A stretch of DNA of 64,000 bases from Candidatus Omnitrophota bacterium (GCA_020632575.1 JACKFH010000007.1:62001-126000); one strand, 5' to 3'; shown: positions 1 through 8,694, numbered from the stretch's first letter. The notes: generated by a model from the sequence alone, not told the origin. Translations and numbers: made by a program.

Positions 1-2
1 GG

Positions 3-233
3 TTCAAGGGGACCTACGACGAATCCTTTCTTTCGGAGGATAACCTGTCGCTGGTGCGCGGACCGCTCGCGCATGAGGATTATTACCGGATGGGACAACT
101 CGGGTACCAGGGCAAGGATCCATTCGAGGACGCCTTAACCCCTGCGGATGCTTATATGCCATCGGCCACCCCGGATGTGAACATTCCGACCCAAAGCCAA
201 AGCAAGCCCGCGACCGGCCCGACTGTCCCTTAA
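3..233 (+). CDS. C-terminal fragment of unknown protein
   Basis: An open frame enters from the left edge and ends at TAA 231-233, giving the last 76 residues of a protein that starts outside the window. The visible part is rich in acidic and aromatic residues (EDYYRMGQLGYQGKDPFEDA) and ends in a Ser/Thr/Pro/Gln-rich tail, which suggests a flexible C-terminus. No catalytic motif or membrane segment is visible. It is followed after 85 bp by the FAD oxidoreductase on the same strand, so the two could share a transcript. I do not recognise the family. The frame is open to the edge without a stop and has codon use like its neighbours, which is the only support for it being a gene. Confidence 0.45.
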   Translation, partial: FKGTYDESFLSEDNLSLVRGPLAHEDYYRMGQLGYQGKDPFEDALTPADAYMPSATPDVNIPTQSQSKPATGPTVP

Positions 234-318
234 CCTCCACCGATTCCGATCGCGCCTGTCACCGGGTTCGCTGACCTGTTCCGAGGCGACCCATTCATCC
301 ATCTTGAAGGAGTTGACC

Positions 319-1740
319 GTGGAAACTCCACCAACCGATCGAACTCGCCGTGAACTGCTCAAGGGAATGGCGACGCTTTCCGTCCTCCCTGCGGTGGCCA
401 CCGCTGGTCAGCAGGACCAGACCTCACCTCTTATTGAAGTTCCCAATAAAGAGGGAAAGGTGAATCGAACCTCCGGGGATTTGCACACACGGGATGGCGC
501 TGTTTTGGAGCATGCTCGAAACCTCCCAACCGATTCGGCCAGCGAAGTGATTGTCTGCGGTGGCGGCCCGGCGGGCGTGGCGGCCGCGCTCGCCTCGGCG
601 AGGCAAGGCGCCAAAACCCTCTTGATCGAGGTCCACGGTTGTCTGGGCGGCGTTTGGACCGCCGGGATGCTCTGCAACATCCTCGACGCCGGGAGTAAAT
701 CCGGGATCATGAGAGAGATCGAGACCCGGCTGGAAGAAGCGGGAAACCAACCGCCGACTCGGAAGTTCACCTACAATCCCGAGGCAATGAAACGAGTCCT
801 CGAGGAGATGTGTGTCGAGGCCGGTGTCCGGATCAGATGTCAAACTCGGGTGGTCGGCGCCATCCGATCGGGGTCGACCCTCGCGGCCATTCTGACCGAG
901 TCGAAAGCGGGAAGAGAGGCCTGGACCGCCGAGACTTTCATCGATTGCACGGGGGATGGCGATCTCGGCGCCCATGCCGGGTGTGCGTTCGATGTGGGAA
1001 TCGACGAGAGTTGCACCTGCCAACCGATGAGCCTGATGGCGCTGGTTTCCGGTCTCGACGCCGAAGCCATTGGTCCCTATATCAACGCGGGCGGGACCGA
1101 CGCGAAACGACAGTTGCTGCAGCTCCTCCAAGACCATGGTTGTCATCCCTCCTATGCCAGCCCCTCGCTCTTCCACATCCAAGATAATCTGTTCGCGCTG
1201 ATGGCCAACCATGAGTACGGCGTTTCGGCCTTCGATCCCGACGCCGTGACTGAAGCGACAATCCGTGCGCGAAAAGAGGTGAACCGGATTGTCGACACCT
1301 TGCGGGGTGTCGGGGGCGCCTGGAAGGATGTGGCGTTGGTCGCGACCGCCGAACAGATCGGAATCCGCGAGGGTCGACGCATCCAGGGTCGCTACGTGGT
1401 CACGGAGCAAGACCTAGTTGAGGGCAAAGAACACAAGGACGCTGTCTGCAAAGTGAAATTCCCGGTCGATGTCCACACGCTTACGAATGAAGTTGGCAAG
1501 ACCAAGGGCTATTCCAATCATGACATCGAGGTCAAACCCTACGACATTCCGTTACGGGCGTTGATCTCCAAAGACGTGGACAATCTCCTCATGGCGGGTC
1601 GCTGTATCAGCGGGGATTTCTTCGCGCACGCCAGTTATCGGGTGACCGGAAACGCGGTCCCGATGGGGGAGGCGGCGGGAAAACTGGCGGCGGATTGTGT
1701 GGCGAAAGGGAAACGGGCGCATGAGGTCGTCGGGGGATAG
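319..1740 (+). CDS. Tat-exported FAD-dependent oxidoreductase
   Basis: Predicted 473-residue flavoprotein of the FAD_oxidored type (glutathione-reductase-like fold) found in planctomycete-like genomes; the substrate is unknown. The start is taken at GTG 319 because AAGGAG lies 6 bp upstream (307-312); an in-frame TTG at 304 lies just 5' of that ribosome site and is rejected. The N-terminus carries a twin-arginine-like signal (DRTRRELLKGMATLSVLPAV), so the enzyme is probably exported folded with its cofactor. A Rossmann dinucleotide motif CGGGPAGVAAALASARQG begins near residue 80, followed by a CLGGVWTAGM loop typical of this family. The C-terminal part has the MAGRCISGDFFAHASYRVTG segment expected near the flavin. 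It converges on topB, with only 24 bp between stops. Family assignment is firm, function is not. Confidence 0.85.
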   Translation: METPPTDRTRRELLKGMATLSVLPAVATAGQQDQTSPLIEVPNKEGKVNRTSGDLHTRDGAVLEHARNLPTDSASEVIVCGGGPAGVAAALASARQGAKTLLIEVHGCLGGVWTAGMLCNILDAGSKSGIMREIETRLEEAGNQPPTRKFTYNPEAMKRVLEEMCVEAGVRIRCQTRVVGAIRSGSTLAAILTESKAGREAWTAETFIDCTGDGDLGAHAGCAFDVGIDESCTCQPMSLMALVSGLDAEAIGPYINAGGTDAKRQLLQLLQDHGCHPSYASPSLFHIQDNLFALMANHEYGVSAFDPDAVTEATIRARKEVNRIVDTLRGVGGAWKDVALVATAEQIGIREGRRIQGRYVVTEQDLVEGKEHKDAVCKVKFPVDVHTLTNEVGKTKGYSNHDIEVKPYDIPLRALISKDVDNLLMAGRCISGDFFAHASYRVTGNAVPMGEAAGKLAADCVAKGKRAHEVVGG

Positions 1741-1764
1741 AATCGAGGCGGTGAGATCGCCTTG

Positions 1765-4428
1765 CTAAAACGGCGGCTCTTCGGGTGAGGCCGATTTGCT
1801 TGTGGCTTTTTTGGAAGTCTTCTTGGCCGCTTTCTTAGTGGTCTTTTTCGCGGTCTTCTTCGCGGCTTTTTTCGTCGTTTTCTTAGCCGCCTTTTTGGTC
1901 GTCTTCTTGTCGGCGGTCTTTTTCTCGCGAGGCAGGAACTCGAAACCGTGGCGGCCGTTCTCTTTAATATAAAGGATGGCCGGGAAGGGACGACCGCGTT
2001 TGGAGATAAAACCCTCCAGTGGTCCGATGCGGCCCTCGGAGAAATATTGGTCCGCCTCCTCGCGGGGCATCTCCCTTTTGCATACAAGCTTGGGAAGAAC
2101 CAATCCGCAGGAGTTCACATCCTTCGGCTTCTTGTTGCCCCCCTCATAGAGACGCTCGCAGACATAGCGACTCGAGGTCTCAATGACTTGGCAATCCTCG
2201 CCATTGCGGCACGCGCAAACCGGGGGGGCGTCGACCAGTTCCTCATCCTCATGGGCGCCCGGACTATCGCCGGAGACACGAACCTGATTGGTGTCATCGA
2301 GCTCCAGAACCGCCTCGTATTCCTGACCTTGAAAATTGACGAAGCCGGGGATCTCAACGGTCTTTCGTTTTTCGAGAAGAGTGTGCGCGGTCTTCCGGTC
2401 CATGTATCGGCCGTTGATCTCTTTCCAGATGATGAAATCGCAACCCGCCTCGGCGTCGCCGTTCTCCTCGCTTTTGCGTTCGTTGCGGTCGCAACGATAA
2501 CCCCAGAAGAACTCGATCACGTTGCCCTCGCCGCACGCCGGGCACTTTCCGATCGGCGGCTCCTTCGAATAGAGGTCCTCGTATTCGAAGTCCTTGATCT
2601 TGCCGACCACATCCACGGTGTACTCGGAGATCCCCTTCATGAAATCGACTCGCGGCATCTGACCGTGTTCGACCTCGGCCAGGTGTTTTTCCCATTCGCC
2701 GGTGAGTTCGGCGGAGGCGAGTCCTGCGGTGTCGATGCGGTGGAGGAAGTCGATCAGTCGAACACCCTTCGCGGTTGGCTTGAGCGCGCCGCGCAGACGT
2801 TGGACATATTGTTTGGAAATCAGGTTCTCGATCGTGTCGGCGCGAGTGGCGGGAGTTCCCAGACCCTTTTCGGCGAGCGCCTCGGAGAGTTCTTCGTCTT
2901 CGATATCTTTGCCGGCTCGTTCCATCATGCCCAGGAGACGACCCTCGGTGATCCGCCCGGGCGGACGAGACCGTTTCTCCTCGAGTTCGAAAGACTCGGC
3001 TTTCACTCCGACTCCGTCGGCTTTGTCCTCACCTGGGATCAGTGGGGGAAGTTGAGCGTCGGTGTTTTCCTCGGACCCGTAGACCTCGCGCCAACCCGGA
3101 ATCTGGAGCGTACGGCTCCTGGAGCGGAACATCTCTCCCTCGACATCGGTCTTTCGTTCGACCTGGTTCCAGACCGCTTGGGGATAAAAGGCAGAGAGGA
3201 ACCGACGCATCACCAGATCGAAAATCTTTGCGTCATCCCCATCCAACTTCTTCGGCGTCTCGCCGGTGGGGATGATCGCGAAGTGGTCGCTGACTTTGGA
3301 GCTGTCGAAGATCCGTCCGGTGTTTTGCAGACCCGCCGATCTCAAGTGGTTCGCGTAGGGACCGTAGTCGTTGGATTGCGAGAAGACATCCATGACCTTG
3401 TCGACATGGTCGCGGTAATCCTCGGGCAGATGTTTCGAATCGGTCCTCGGATAGGTCAGAACCTTGTGGCCCTCATAAAGTCTCTGAGCGGCTTGCAGGG
3501 TTCTCCGCGCCGAGAACGAAAACCGTCGGTTGGCCTCCCGCTGAAGGGTGGTCAGGTCAAAAGGAAGCGGCGCCGATTCGCGTGAGGGTTTTCTGGTTTC
3601 GGAGGCGCTGCCCGGTTGGCCTTGAAGCCCCTCCAAGATCTTCTTGGCGCGCTCGTGGTCGAAGAGCCGGTCCTCTTTTTCGCCCGCCTCGGAGTCTCCC
3701 TCCCAGTTGGGGTCGTACCAAGTGCCGGGGTAAGTGTGGTCGGAAGCCTCGAAGGTTCCCACAATCTGCCAGTAGGGGCGTGGTTCGAACCCGAGGATCT
3801 TGAATTCGTGATCGACCAGGATCGCCAGCGTGGGAGTCTGCACCCGTCCCGCCGACCAGACGCCGCGTTGTTTGCGGGACTGGAGTCGTTTGGTGACCGC
3901 GCGGGTGGCGTTCATGCCGACCAGCCAGTCCGCCTCGGACCGGCACCAGGCGGCATCGGCTAAGCCGTTGTATTTCTCCCCCGGTTCGAGACCGGAGAAC
4001 CCCTCGCGGATGGCGGCGGGAGTCATGGACTGAAGCCAAAGGCGGTGAATCGGTTTGTCGGTTCCGGTGTACTCCACGATTTCCCGGAAGATGAGCTCCC
4101 CCTCCCGACCCGCGTCGCAGGCGTTGACGATCCCCTCGACATCGGATCGCTTGAAGGCTTTGGCCATCATGTCGAGACGGCCCTTCATCTTGTCGGCGGG
4201 TTTGAGTTCGAACCTTTCGGGGATAATCGGGAGGTCCTGGAGCATCCACCGCTTGTATTTGTCGTCGATCTCCTCGGGGGCGGGGAGGGTGAGGATATGC
4301 CCGATCGCCCACATGACGATGTAATCGTCGCTTTCGTAATAGTCCTTGCTCGATTCGAATCCGCCAAGGACGGAGACGACATCGCGAGCGACGCTCTCTT
4401 TCTCTGTGATGACCGCTAGTTTACCCAT
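1765..4428 (-). CDS. topB: DNA topoisomerase III (type IA) with lysine-repeat tail
   Basis: An 887-residue type IA topoisomerase that passes one DNA strand through a transient break to relax negative supercoils or decatenate DNA. The N-terminal Toprim domain has the acidic motif DAGREGE at residues 105-111. The catalytic tyrosine lies in KVLTYPRTDS (Tyr326), and the YPRTDS form is closer to TopB than to TopA. The GRVQTPTL motif near 195 is also typical. A four-Cys-type zinc module (CPACGEGN...CDRNERK...CDF) follows near residue 650, with a further Cys-rich repeat region. The last 54 residues (834-887) are repeats of KKTTKKAA type, like the basic tails of some actinobacterial TopA proteins, probably for DNA retention. 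No Shine-Dalgarno stands out before ATG 4428. The reading frame is intact. Confidence 0.93.
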   Translation of the reverse strand: MGKLAVITEKESVARDVVSVLGGFESSKDYYESDDYIVMWAIGHILTLPAPEEIDDKYKRWMLQDLPIIPERFELKPADKMKGRLDMMAKAFKRSDVEGIVNACDAGREGELIFREIVEYTGTDKPIHRLWLQSMTPAAIREGFSGLEPGEKYNGLADAAWCRSEADWLVGMNATRAVTKRLQSRKQRGVWSAGRVQTPTLAILVDHEFKILGFEPRPYWQIVGTFEASDHTYPGTWYDPNWEGDSEAGEKEDRLFDHERAKKILEGLQGQPGSASETRKPSRESAPLPFDLTTLQREANRRFSFSARRTLQAAQRLYEGHKVLTYPRTDSKHLPEDYRDHVDKVMDVFSQSNDYGPYANHLRSAGLQNTGRIFDSSKVSDHFAIIPTGETPKKLDGDDAKIFDLVMRRFLSAFYPQAVWNQVERKTDVEGEMFRSRSRTLQIPGWREVYGSEENTDAQLPPLIPGEDKADGVGVKAESFELEEKRSRPPGRITEGRLLGMMERAGKDIEDEELSEALAEKGLGTPATRADTIENLISKQYVQRLRGALKPTAKGVRLIDFLHRIDTAGLASAELTGEWEKHLAEVEHGQMPRVDFMKGISEYTVDVVGKIKDFEYEDLYSKEPPIGKCPACGEGNVIEFFWGYRCDRNERKSEENGDAEAGCDFIIWKEINGRYMDRKTAHTLLEKRKTVEIPGFVNFQGQEYEAVLELDDTNQVRVSGDSPGAHEDEELVDAPPVCACRNGEDCQVIETSSRYVCERLYEGGNKKPKDVNSCGLVLPKLVCKREMPREEADQYFSEGRIGPLEGFISKRGRPFPAILYIKENGRHGFEFLPREKKTADKKTTKKAAKKTTKKAAKKTAKKTTKKAAKKTSKKATSKSASPEEPPF

Positions 4429-4771
4429 CCTGGACCGGGGAAATCCTCTTCAAAGTCAGTGGTGGCGTGTTCCCCCTACGGTGGGGGAATCCCGACAAAA
4501 TTGTCAAGAGGGCGGTTTCTAGCGGAATAAGCGGGGTTTGTCCACTGGTTTTCACCGTTTCGACACGGGAATAGGGCTGTGTCGTGCCTCTGGCTCGACA
4601 CAAAAGCGGCGCGGAATCCTCTCCGCTGTGGTGGTTTGAATCATGGAACTCCATGGAGGGGATGGAAAGTATGGAAATGGACCGATTGAGTTTTTGGGAA
4701 GGGCTTAGTCCGCGGTAATCTAAGGGAGGGAGAGGAAATGCAATGTTTGGTCATCCAAACGGAGGAGTAAA
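4429..4771. other. Intergenic region with half palindromic element
   Basis: This 343-bp gap separates the divergent topB and membrane FG-GAP genes and should hold both promoters. I see no convincing coding frame. It contains the left half of the dispersed palindromic element (4638-4680). A good ribosome site (GGAGGAG, about 4760-4766) belongs to the downstream gene. No clear paired -35/-10 match was found. Confidence 0.5.
4638..4680 (+). repeat. Left half of dispersed palindromic element, copy 1
   Basis: The sequence begins GAATCATGGAACTCCATGGA and continues with ATGGA-type units to 4680. It matches the left arms of the elements at 16180-16266 and 36624-36733, but no right arm ending TTCCATGATTC follows, so this copy is a half element or a decayed one. 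Confidence 0.7.
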
Positions 4772-5506
4772 ATGAATGTAAATTTCAGTGACTCCAGCGG
4801 CAAATTATCTCCCCACAGTTCAAGCCCATCAGCCAAATGGCATCTGCCTGTTTGGGTGATTCGATTCACGGTCATTTTGGTTCTCTTCTTTTTGATTCAA
4901 AGGCTTTGGGCCTTCCTGGGACCACCGGATTTTGACGATCGAGTTCGGATTGAAACAGTGATAGCGATTGACAAAAGTGACGAATCCTTTTTGGGGCTTA
5001 AGGAGGAGATTGGGCGACATTCCCTACCTGTGGAATACAAGCTTTCCGAAAGTGGAGGTTTCTTTCAAATTCCTCGTGGGAAGGTAATGGTCGAGAAAGA
5101 TGTGGATGGTGATGGAAGGATCGACCGAATCTCGTTAATTGAGAACTCCGCTAATCCCATCCTTAGAATTGAAACGTCAAAGAAAGGGAGGATTAATCTC
5201 GATCTCAGCGACTCCCCGTCTCTGGGCACATCGGTCGGTTTTGATGATATCGACGGAGATGGTCATGAGGATGGCTGGTGTGGGGATCCTGGAGATGCTC
5301 GAGTGCGAATCTTCTGGGGAACGGGGGATGGAAGATTCCCCCAAAGACAAAACTTGAGCCTTTCCGACTATTGCGAGGGACATGCTTTCAAAGACATGGA
5401 TGGAGACGGCGATTTAGACTTGTTGCTCAAGAAGGTTGTGAAGAGAGCCCATTTGGATAACTCAACGGAGTATGAATGGGTTTGGGCCGAGTTGGAGAGG
5501 ATATGA
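4772..5506 (+). CDS. Membrane-anchored FG-GAP/VCBS-like repeat protein
   Basis: A 244-residue protein with a single strongly hydrophobic segment at about residues 27-47 (WVIRFTVILVLFFLIQRLWAFL), so it is probably anchored in the inner membrane with the C-terminal domain outside. The exported part has three calcium-loop-like motifs, DVDGDGRIDRI, DIDGDGHEDG and DMDGDGDLDLLL, typical of FG-GAP/VCBS beta-propeller or dockerin-like proteins. The start at ATG 4772 is supported by GGAGGAG five bases upstream. The 3' end overlaps the next small gene (ATGA at 5503-5506), which suggests co-translation. Role unknown; extracellular binding is an inference from the repeat type. It is shorter than most propellers, so it may form only a partial blade set. 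Confidence 0.75.
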   Translation: MNVNFSDSSGKLSPHSSSPSAKWHLPVWVIRFTVILVLFFLIQRLWAFLGPPDFDDRVRIETVIAIDKSDESFLGLKEEIGRHSLPVEYKLSESGGFFQIPRGKVMVEKDVDGDGRIDRISLIENSANPILRIETSKKGRINLDLSDSPSLGTSVGFDDIDGDGHEDGWCGDPGDARVRIFWGTGDGRFPQRQNLSLSDYCEGHAFKDMDGDGDLDLLLKKVVKRAHLDNSTEYEWVWAELERI

Positions 5507-5678
5507 TGCTCAATGACGGTCGAGATCAAATCGAGGAATATACACCGGAAAGAGTCGCCGAGTTTTTTTGGGGAGCGCGATTGACCAAGGATCCTATCAA
5601 GAAGCGGTCGAGGAGGTCCGGCGGATGGGACTCGATCCCGAGAAGATCGATCACTTCAAACCCGGACCAACCGAATAA
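5503..5678 (+). pseudogene. Small hypothetical gene with a -1 frameshift
   Basis: The gene starts at ATG 5503 (or ATG 5506), overlapping the upstream stop as ATGA. It reads MMLNDGRDQIEEYTPERVAE in one frame up to a run of seven T (5563-5569). The likely continuation, GSYQEAVEEVRRMGLDPEKI to a TAA at 5676-5678, lies in the -1 frame. Joining the frames gives about 58 residues of charged, helical protein with no recognised domain. The joined product reads like a genuine small bacterial protein on both sides of the T run. The lesion could be a mutation, a sequencing error in the homopolymer, or -1 slippage on UUUUUUU. The last eight bases overlap the 90-bp inverted duplication that starts at 5671. 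Confidence 0.5.
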
Positions 5679-5760
5679 CTGCGCCGAGATTCCTTTCTCG
5701 GCGCGACTTGAGGAGGAATCTGGTGGGTGAATCTTTATTCGAAAAAGAGCCGTTTCCTGA
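5671..5760 (+). repeat. 90-bp inverted duplication, copy A
   Basis: The 90 bases from CCGAATAACTGCGCC to CCGTTTCCTGA recur as the reverse complement at 11076-11165 with one mismatch by eye (C at about 5697 against T). The copy begins inside the stop codon region of the small frameshifted gene and runs into the next short frame. It contains GCGCCGAGATTCC...GCGCG inverted segments but no transposase-like coding potential. Confidence 0.9.
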
Positions 5761-5972
5761 ACAAGCACCAAGGGCCAAAGAATAATGTTTTGCCTTTCCT
5801 CGATTCAGATCCGGTTTTGCAGATTCCAGAGATGCTTTGTTTTTTCAAAGCGGAGGAGATTCCAGACGAGTTCTGCGCCAAGGTCGAGAAATTGGCGGAG
5901 TCCCCGGACAGAAATGTGTCGGCCATGGCCAAGGAAATGAAAAAGGTGGTTTGTGGAAAGTCAGATGAGTGA
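5727..5972 (+). CDS. Hypothetical short protein, doubtful
   Basis: An 81-residue frame from GTG 5727 to TGA 5970-5972. The last 50 residues (LQIPEMLCFFKAEEIPDEFC then KVEKLAESPDRNVSAMAKEM) look like a soluble helical protein. The first 11 codons lie inside the 90-bp duplicated segment, so the true start is probably downstream or the gene was joined to the repeat. No ribosome site stands out and I do not recognise a family. It lies between the repeat and a gap that precedes the convergent antitoxin remnant. Treat it as possible rather than established. Confidence 0.3.
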   Translation: MNLYSKKSRFLNKHQGPKNNVLPFLDSDPVLQIPEMLCFFKAEEIPDEFCAKVEKLAESPDRNVSAMAKEMKKVVCGKSDE

Positions 5973-6068
5973 GCCTGCTTCCTCCTCTTCCCGAGACGAG
6001 GTCAAGAAACATGGTTCCGGGATTAGCAACAGCGATAACCGATCTTTTAGCGTGGGGCCTTACCGCTC

Positions 6069-6338
6069 TTAGGGCGCTGTCAGGTGCTCCTTCAATAATC
6101 CACTGACAATCTGCTTGATCGGCTTTTTCTGCCTTTGAGAAGTCTACCTCAAGGCATTGAAACTCTCTTCGTCCACTTCAATCTCATGGTGTCTCGTCTG
6201 GATGTCCGCTTCAAAATCGACAGGTTCCAGAGATTCTTCATAGCCCGCAACGCTGTGGGTGTCCCAAAATTCAGCCGCGGCTTCTTCGGTGGGAAATTCT
6301 TCGGGTATTGGGTCGGGATTCCTATCCATTTTATTCAT
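6069..6338 (-). pseudogene. CopG-type antitoxin interrupted by amber codon
   Basis: The first 64 codons read MNKMDRNPDPIPEEFPTEEA... then AAEFWDTHSVAGYEE, matching the N-terminal FWDTHD-type signature of the CopG antitoxin family, and RHHEIEVDEESFNALR. A TAG at 6146-6144 then stops the frame. The same frame continues without shift as TSQRQKKPIKQIVSGLLKEH to a TAA at 6069-6071, which is the expected C-terminal ribbon-helix-helix helix of these antitoxins. A single base change (for example GAG to TAG) would explain it. No toxin gene of the RelE or BrnT type flanks it; upstream is the M42 peptidase 3' end, 38 bp away. It is therefore an orphan, probably inactive, antitoxin. Confidence 0.7.
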
Positions 6339-6376
6339 CGCTGAGGTTCATCTCCAATCACAGGGCAATCCCCTCT

Positions 6377-7441
6377 TCACTCCGGCCGATACCGGGTCTT
6401 CCCATCTACACTCCGGCAGAACTCCTCCAGGATCGTCACCGAGTGGTCCAAATCCTTGAGCGAAATGACCTCGCTGGGGGTGTGCATGTAGCGGAGGGGG
6501 AGGCCGACTGTGCCGGTGGCGACTCCGGAGCGGGCGAGTTGAATGCTGCGGGCGTCGTTGGGGGCTTGGCCGGGGACCGCGCCGAGTTGGTAGGGGGTCT
6601 TGGTCTTCTCCGCCGCGCCTTTGAGCAGGTCGAAGATATACGGGCTGACCGAGGCGCCTCGGGCGAGGCGCGGGCCGCCTCCCAGTTTGGTCAGGCCGGT
6701 CTTGCGCAGATCCATCCCGGGGCTGTCGGTGGCGTGGCAAACATCGATACAGACTCCGATATCCGGGTCGACACCATAAGTCGAGGTGATCGCGCCGCGT
6801 GTCCCGATCTCCTCCTGAACAGTCGCAACCGCCACCACCTTTGCCTTCGGTTTCTTCCCTTTCGCGAGAGCGAGAAAGGTTTCCGCGGCGACATAGACCC
6901 CGGTCCGGTCATCGAACGCCCTTGAGGCGGCGAGATCGTTGCGGAGTTCCTGATAACCCATGTCGTACGTGACCGCGTCCCCGATGGATACCAGCTCTTC
7001 GGCCTCGGCTTTGTCCTTCGCTCCGATGTCGATCCACATTTCGAAAACCTCGGGGATGCGCTTCTTGTCGGCGTCCGTCATCAGATGGATCGCCATCTTG
7101 CCGGTGACTCCGGAGACTGGCCCCTTTTCGGAGTGGACAAGGACCCGCCGACCTGGGATCAGGCCGCGATCATGGCCGCCAATCGTGCCGAACGAGATGA
7201 ACCCGTTATCGTCGATATGGGTCACCTGAAGGCCGATCTCATCGGTGTGCCCGGCGAGCATGATGGTCGGCGACCCCTTGGGGTTGAGGATGGCCATGCA
7301 ATTGCCCATCGTGTCGACCTCGATGGAGTCGGCGGATTTCTCGACCCGTTTCTTGAAAACCTCCCTCACCGACCCCTCGTACCCGGAGGGGCAGTGGCAT
7401 TCGAGCAGCGCCTTAAGAAAATCTTTCTGGTCTTTTTTCAT
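6377..7441 (-). CDS. M42 family metallo-aminopeptidase
   Basis: A 354-residue cytoplasmic aminopeptidase of the M42 (glutamyl aminopeptidase / tetrahedral aminopeptidase) family, which trims peptides released by proteases using a two-metal centre. Metal and catalytic residues are all visible: AGHTDEIG (His65, Asp67), FDDRTG near residue 177, VQEEIGTRG (Glu210-Glu211), CIDVCHATD, and a C-terminal HTPSEVI histidine. Length matches the family (340-360). ATG 7441 has no strong ribosome site. The gene is transcribed towards the broken CopG antitoxin. These enzymes usually form dodecameric shells; nothing in the sequence argues against this. Confidence 0.92.
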   Translation of the reverse strand: MKKDQKDFLKALLECHCPSGYEGSVREVFKKRVEKSADSIEVDTMGNCMAILNPKGSPTIMLAGHTDEIGLQVTHIDDNGFISFGTIGGHDRGLIPGRRVLVHSEKGPVSGVTGKMAIHLMTDADKKRIPEVFEMWIDIGAKDKAEAEELVSIGDAVTYDMGYQELRNDLAASRAFDDRTGVYVAAETFLALAKGKKPKAKVVAVATVQEEIGTRGAITSTYGVDPDIGVCIDVCHATDSPGMDLRKTGLTKLGGGPRLARGASVSPYIFDLLKGAAEKTKTPYQLGAVPGQAPNDARSIQLARSGVATGTVGLPLRYMHTPSEVISLKDLDHSVTILEEFCRSVDGKTRYRPE

Positions 7442-7652
7442 GGATCATTCGGCGATCGGTCCGCCGTCTCCCCGTTTGGTCTAGAATGGAGTCTACGCCG
7501 AGGAATGCGCCTCGTCGTTGAGATATTGGTCCCAGAATGGTTTGCGGAAATCAAGCCGGAACGATACAACCCGAGCAATCTGCCGCGAGCGTGTCGGTAG
7601 AGAACCTGTCTTGGAATTCCAAAGTCGGCGAAAGTCGTTAACATCGGAACCC

Positions 7653-8690
7653 ATGCGCTTCCTCCCGACACTCCTCTTTTTCCTGGTCACTCAATCCAGC
7701 CAGTCGCAACCCATGTCAACCGGCTTTCCCGAGGCTGGCGCGATCTTCAAGCTGCATCAGGAGTGTGTCACAACCGGCACGGGAACGATCGGGGAATCCG
7801 ATCCTTTCGACCTGCGACAGAGTCTCAATATTTACGGTGACGCGCTCATCCTGGAGTCCACCCCCGGGGTGGGTAGCGAGGTACGCTTTTCATTCGATCG
7901 CATGACCCTCGAGGTGGACATCCCGGGGGAGGGGAGTTCGCTTCTCGAAATCCTACCTGGCAAGGTCATCATTGATGGGACCGCGGTGTATGACCGCGAG
8001 AGGGACCCGGACATCCCGGTCGGCCTTCTCGATTTGGTGATTAATGAGGACATCGAAGTCGTCCTGAACGACCATTTGGATCAGACCGAGATCCGGCAGT
8101 TTCGAAAGAACCGCACGGAAAGAAGTTTCTTCAATCTGCTCTCAGTGGTCCGTGAGACCTTGGTTCCCATTCCCCCCGATCAGGTGAATCCGGGGGAGGT
8201 GTGGGTGGTGCGTCGCCCGCTCTCCGCGCTGGGAGGTGATTTTGTTCTGCCCGCCACGGAGACTTTTCAATTCAACGAGGAAGCCACTCCACAAAGCCCG
8301 CTTCGAACCCTTCAGAAGACCGTCGTGGCGAGCCTGGAAGAACCCAAAACAGTGGCCATTCGAATGGGAATGACCGCCACCCCCAACCTCGTCTTCGACG
8401 CTCTCGGGCCAAATATCACGGCGCCGCCACCTCCTATGAAGATCGCGCGGTTCGATTACGACTCCAAGGGGGTCCTCGAGTTCAATACGGATTGGGGATT
8501 TCCTCAACGGGTCGGATCGATCTCGAACATCGTCATGGAATCGGAGGTCCCTCCCCCGGATGGAATCGAAATGAAACGGAAAATGCTGGTTTTGGTGAGG
8601 CAGACCTTAACCACTTTGGAGAGAGTCGAGCCCATCCCCCTCTCTGAGGATCAAGAGGAATTGTTTTTGGGTCCTCATCAGGGGGATTGA
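7653..8690 (+). CDS. Secreted hypothetical protein
   Basis: Predicted 345-residue exported protein. The start is set at ATG 7653 because it begins a typical signal peptide (MRFLPTLLFFLVTQSSQSQP); the frame extends upstream to 7518 but that part is Arg/Lys/Ser-rich and unlike coding sequence. The mature part is beta-rich with acidic and Pro residues, has no Cys and no membrane segment, and I do not recognise a domain. Phrases such as VRFSFDRMTLEVDIPGEG and VKIDGTAVYDRERDPD-like strands suggest a beta-sandwich or a lipoprotein-like periplasmic factor, but this is inference. It converges on the DUF2007 gene with only 4 bp between stops. Confidence 0.65.
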   Translation: MRFLPTLLFFLVTQSSQSQPMSTGFPEAGAIFKLHQECVTTGTGTIGESDPFDLRQSLNIYGDALILESTPGVGSEVRFSFDRMTLEVDIPGEGSSLLEILPGKVIIDGTAVYDRERDPDIPVGLLDLVINEDIEVVLNDHLDQTEIRQFRKNRTERSFFNLLSVVRETLVPIPPDQVNPGEVWVVRRPLSALGGDFVLPATETFQFNEEATPQSPLRTLQKTVVASLEEPKTVAIRMGMTATPNLVFDALGPNITAPPPPMKIARFDYDSKGVLEFNTDWGFPQRVGSISNIVMESEVPPPDGIEMKRKMLVLVRQTLTTLERVEPIPLSEDQEELFLGPHQGD

Positions 8691-8694
8691 AAGG

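Noticed and set aside
1785..1915. Possible CRISPR or tandem repeat array in A/G-rich DNA
   Set aside because: The repeats encode the lysine-rich tail of topB in frame, without unique spacers.
1948..3585. 545-codon plus-strand frame antisense to topB
   Set aside because: It lies wholly opposite a well-conserved topoisomerase. Its sequence has no recognisable domain and follows from the codon bias of topB.
7442..7690. Minus-strand frame of 65-77 codons upstream of the secreted protein
   Set aside because: It overlaps the signal peptide of the plus-strand gene, lacks a ribosome site and has no family resemblance I can defend.
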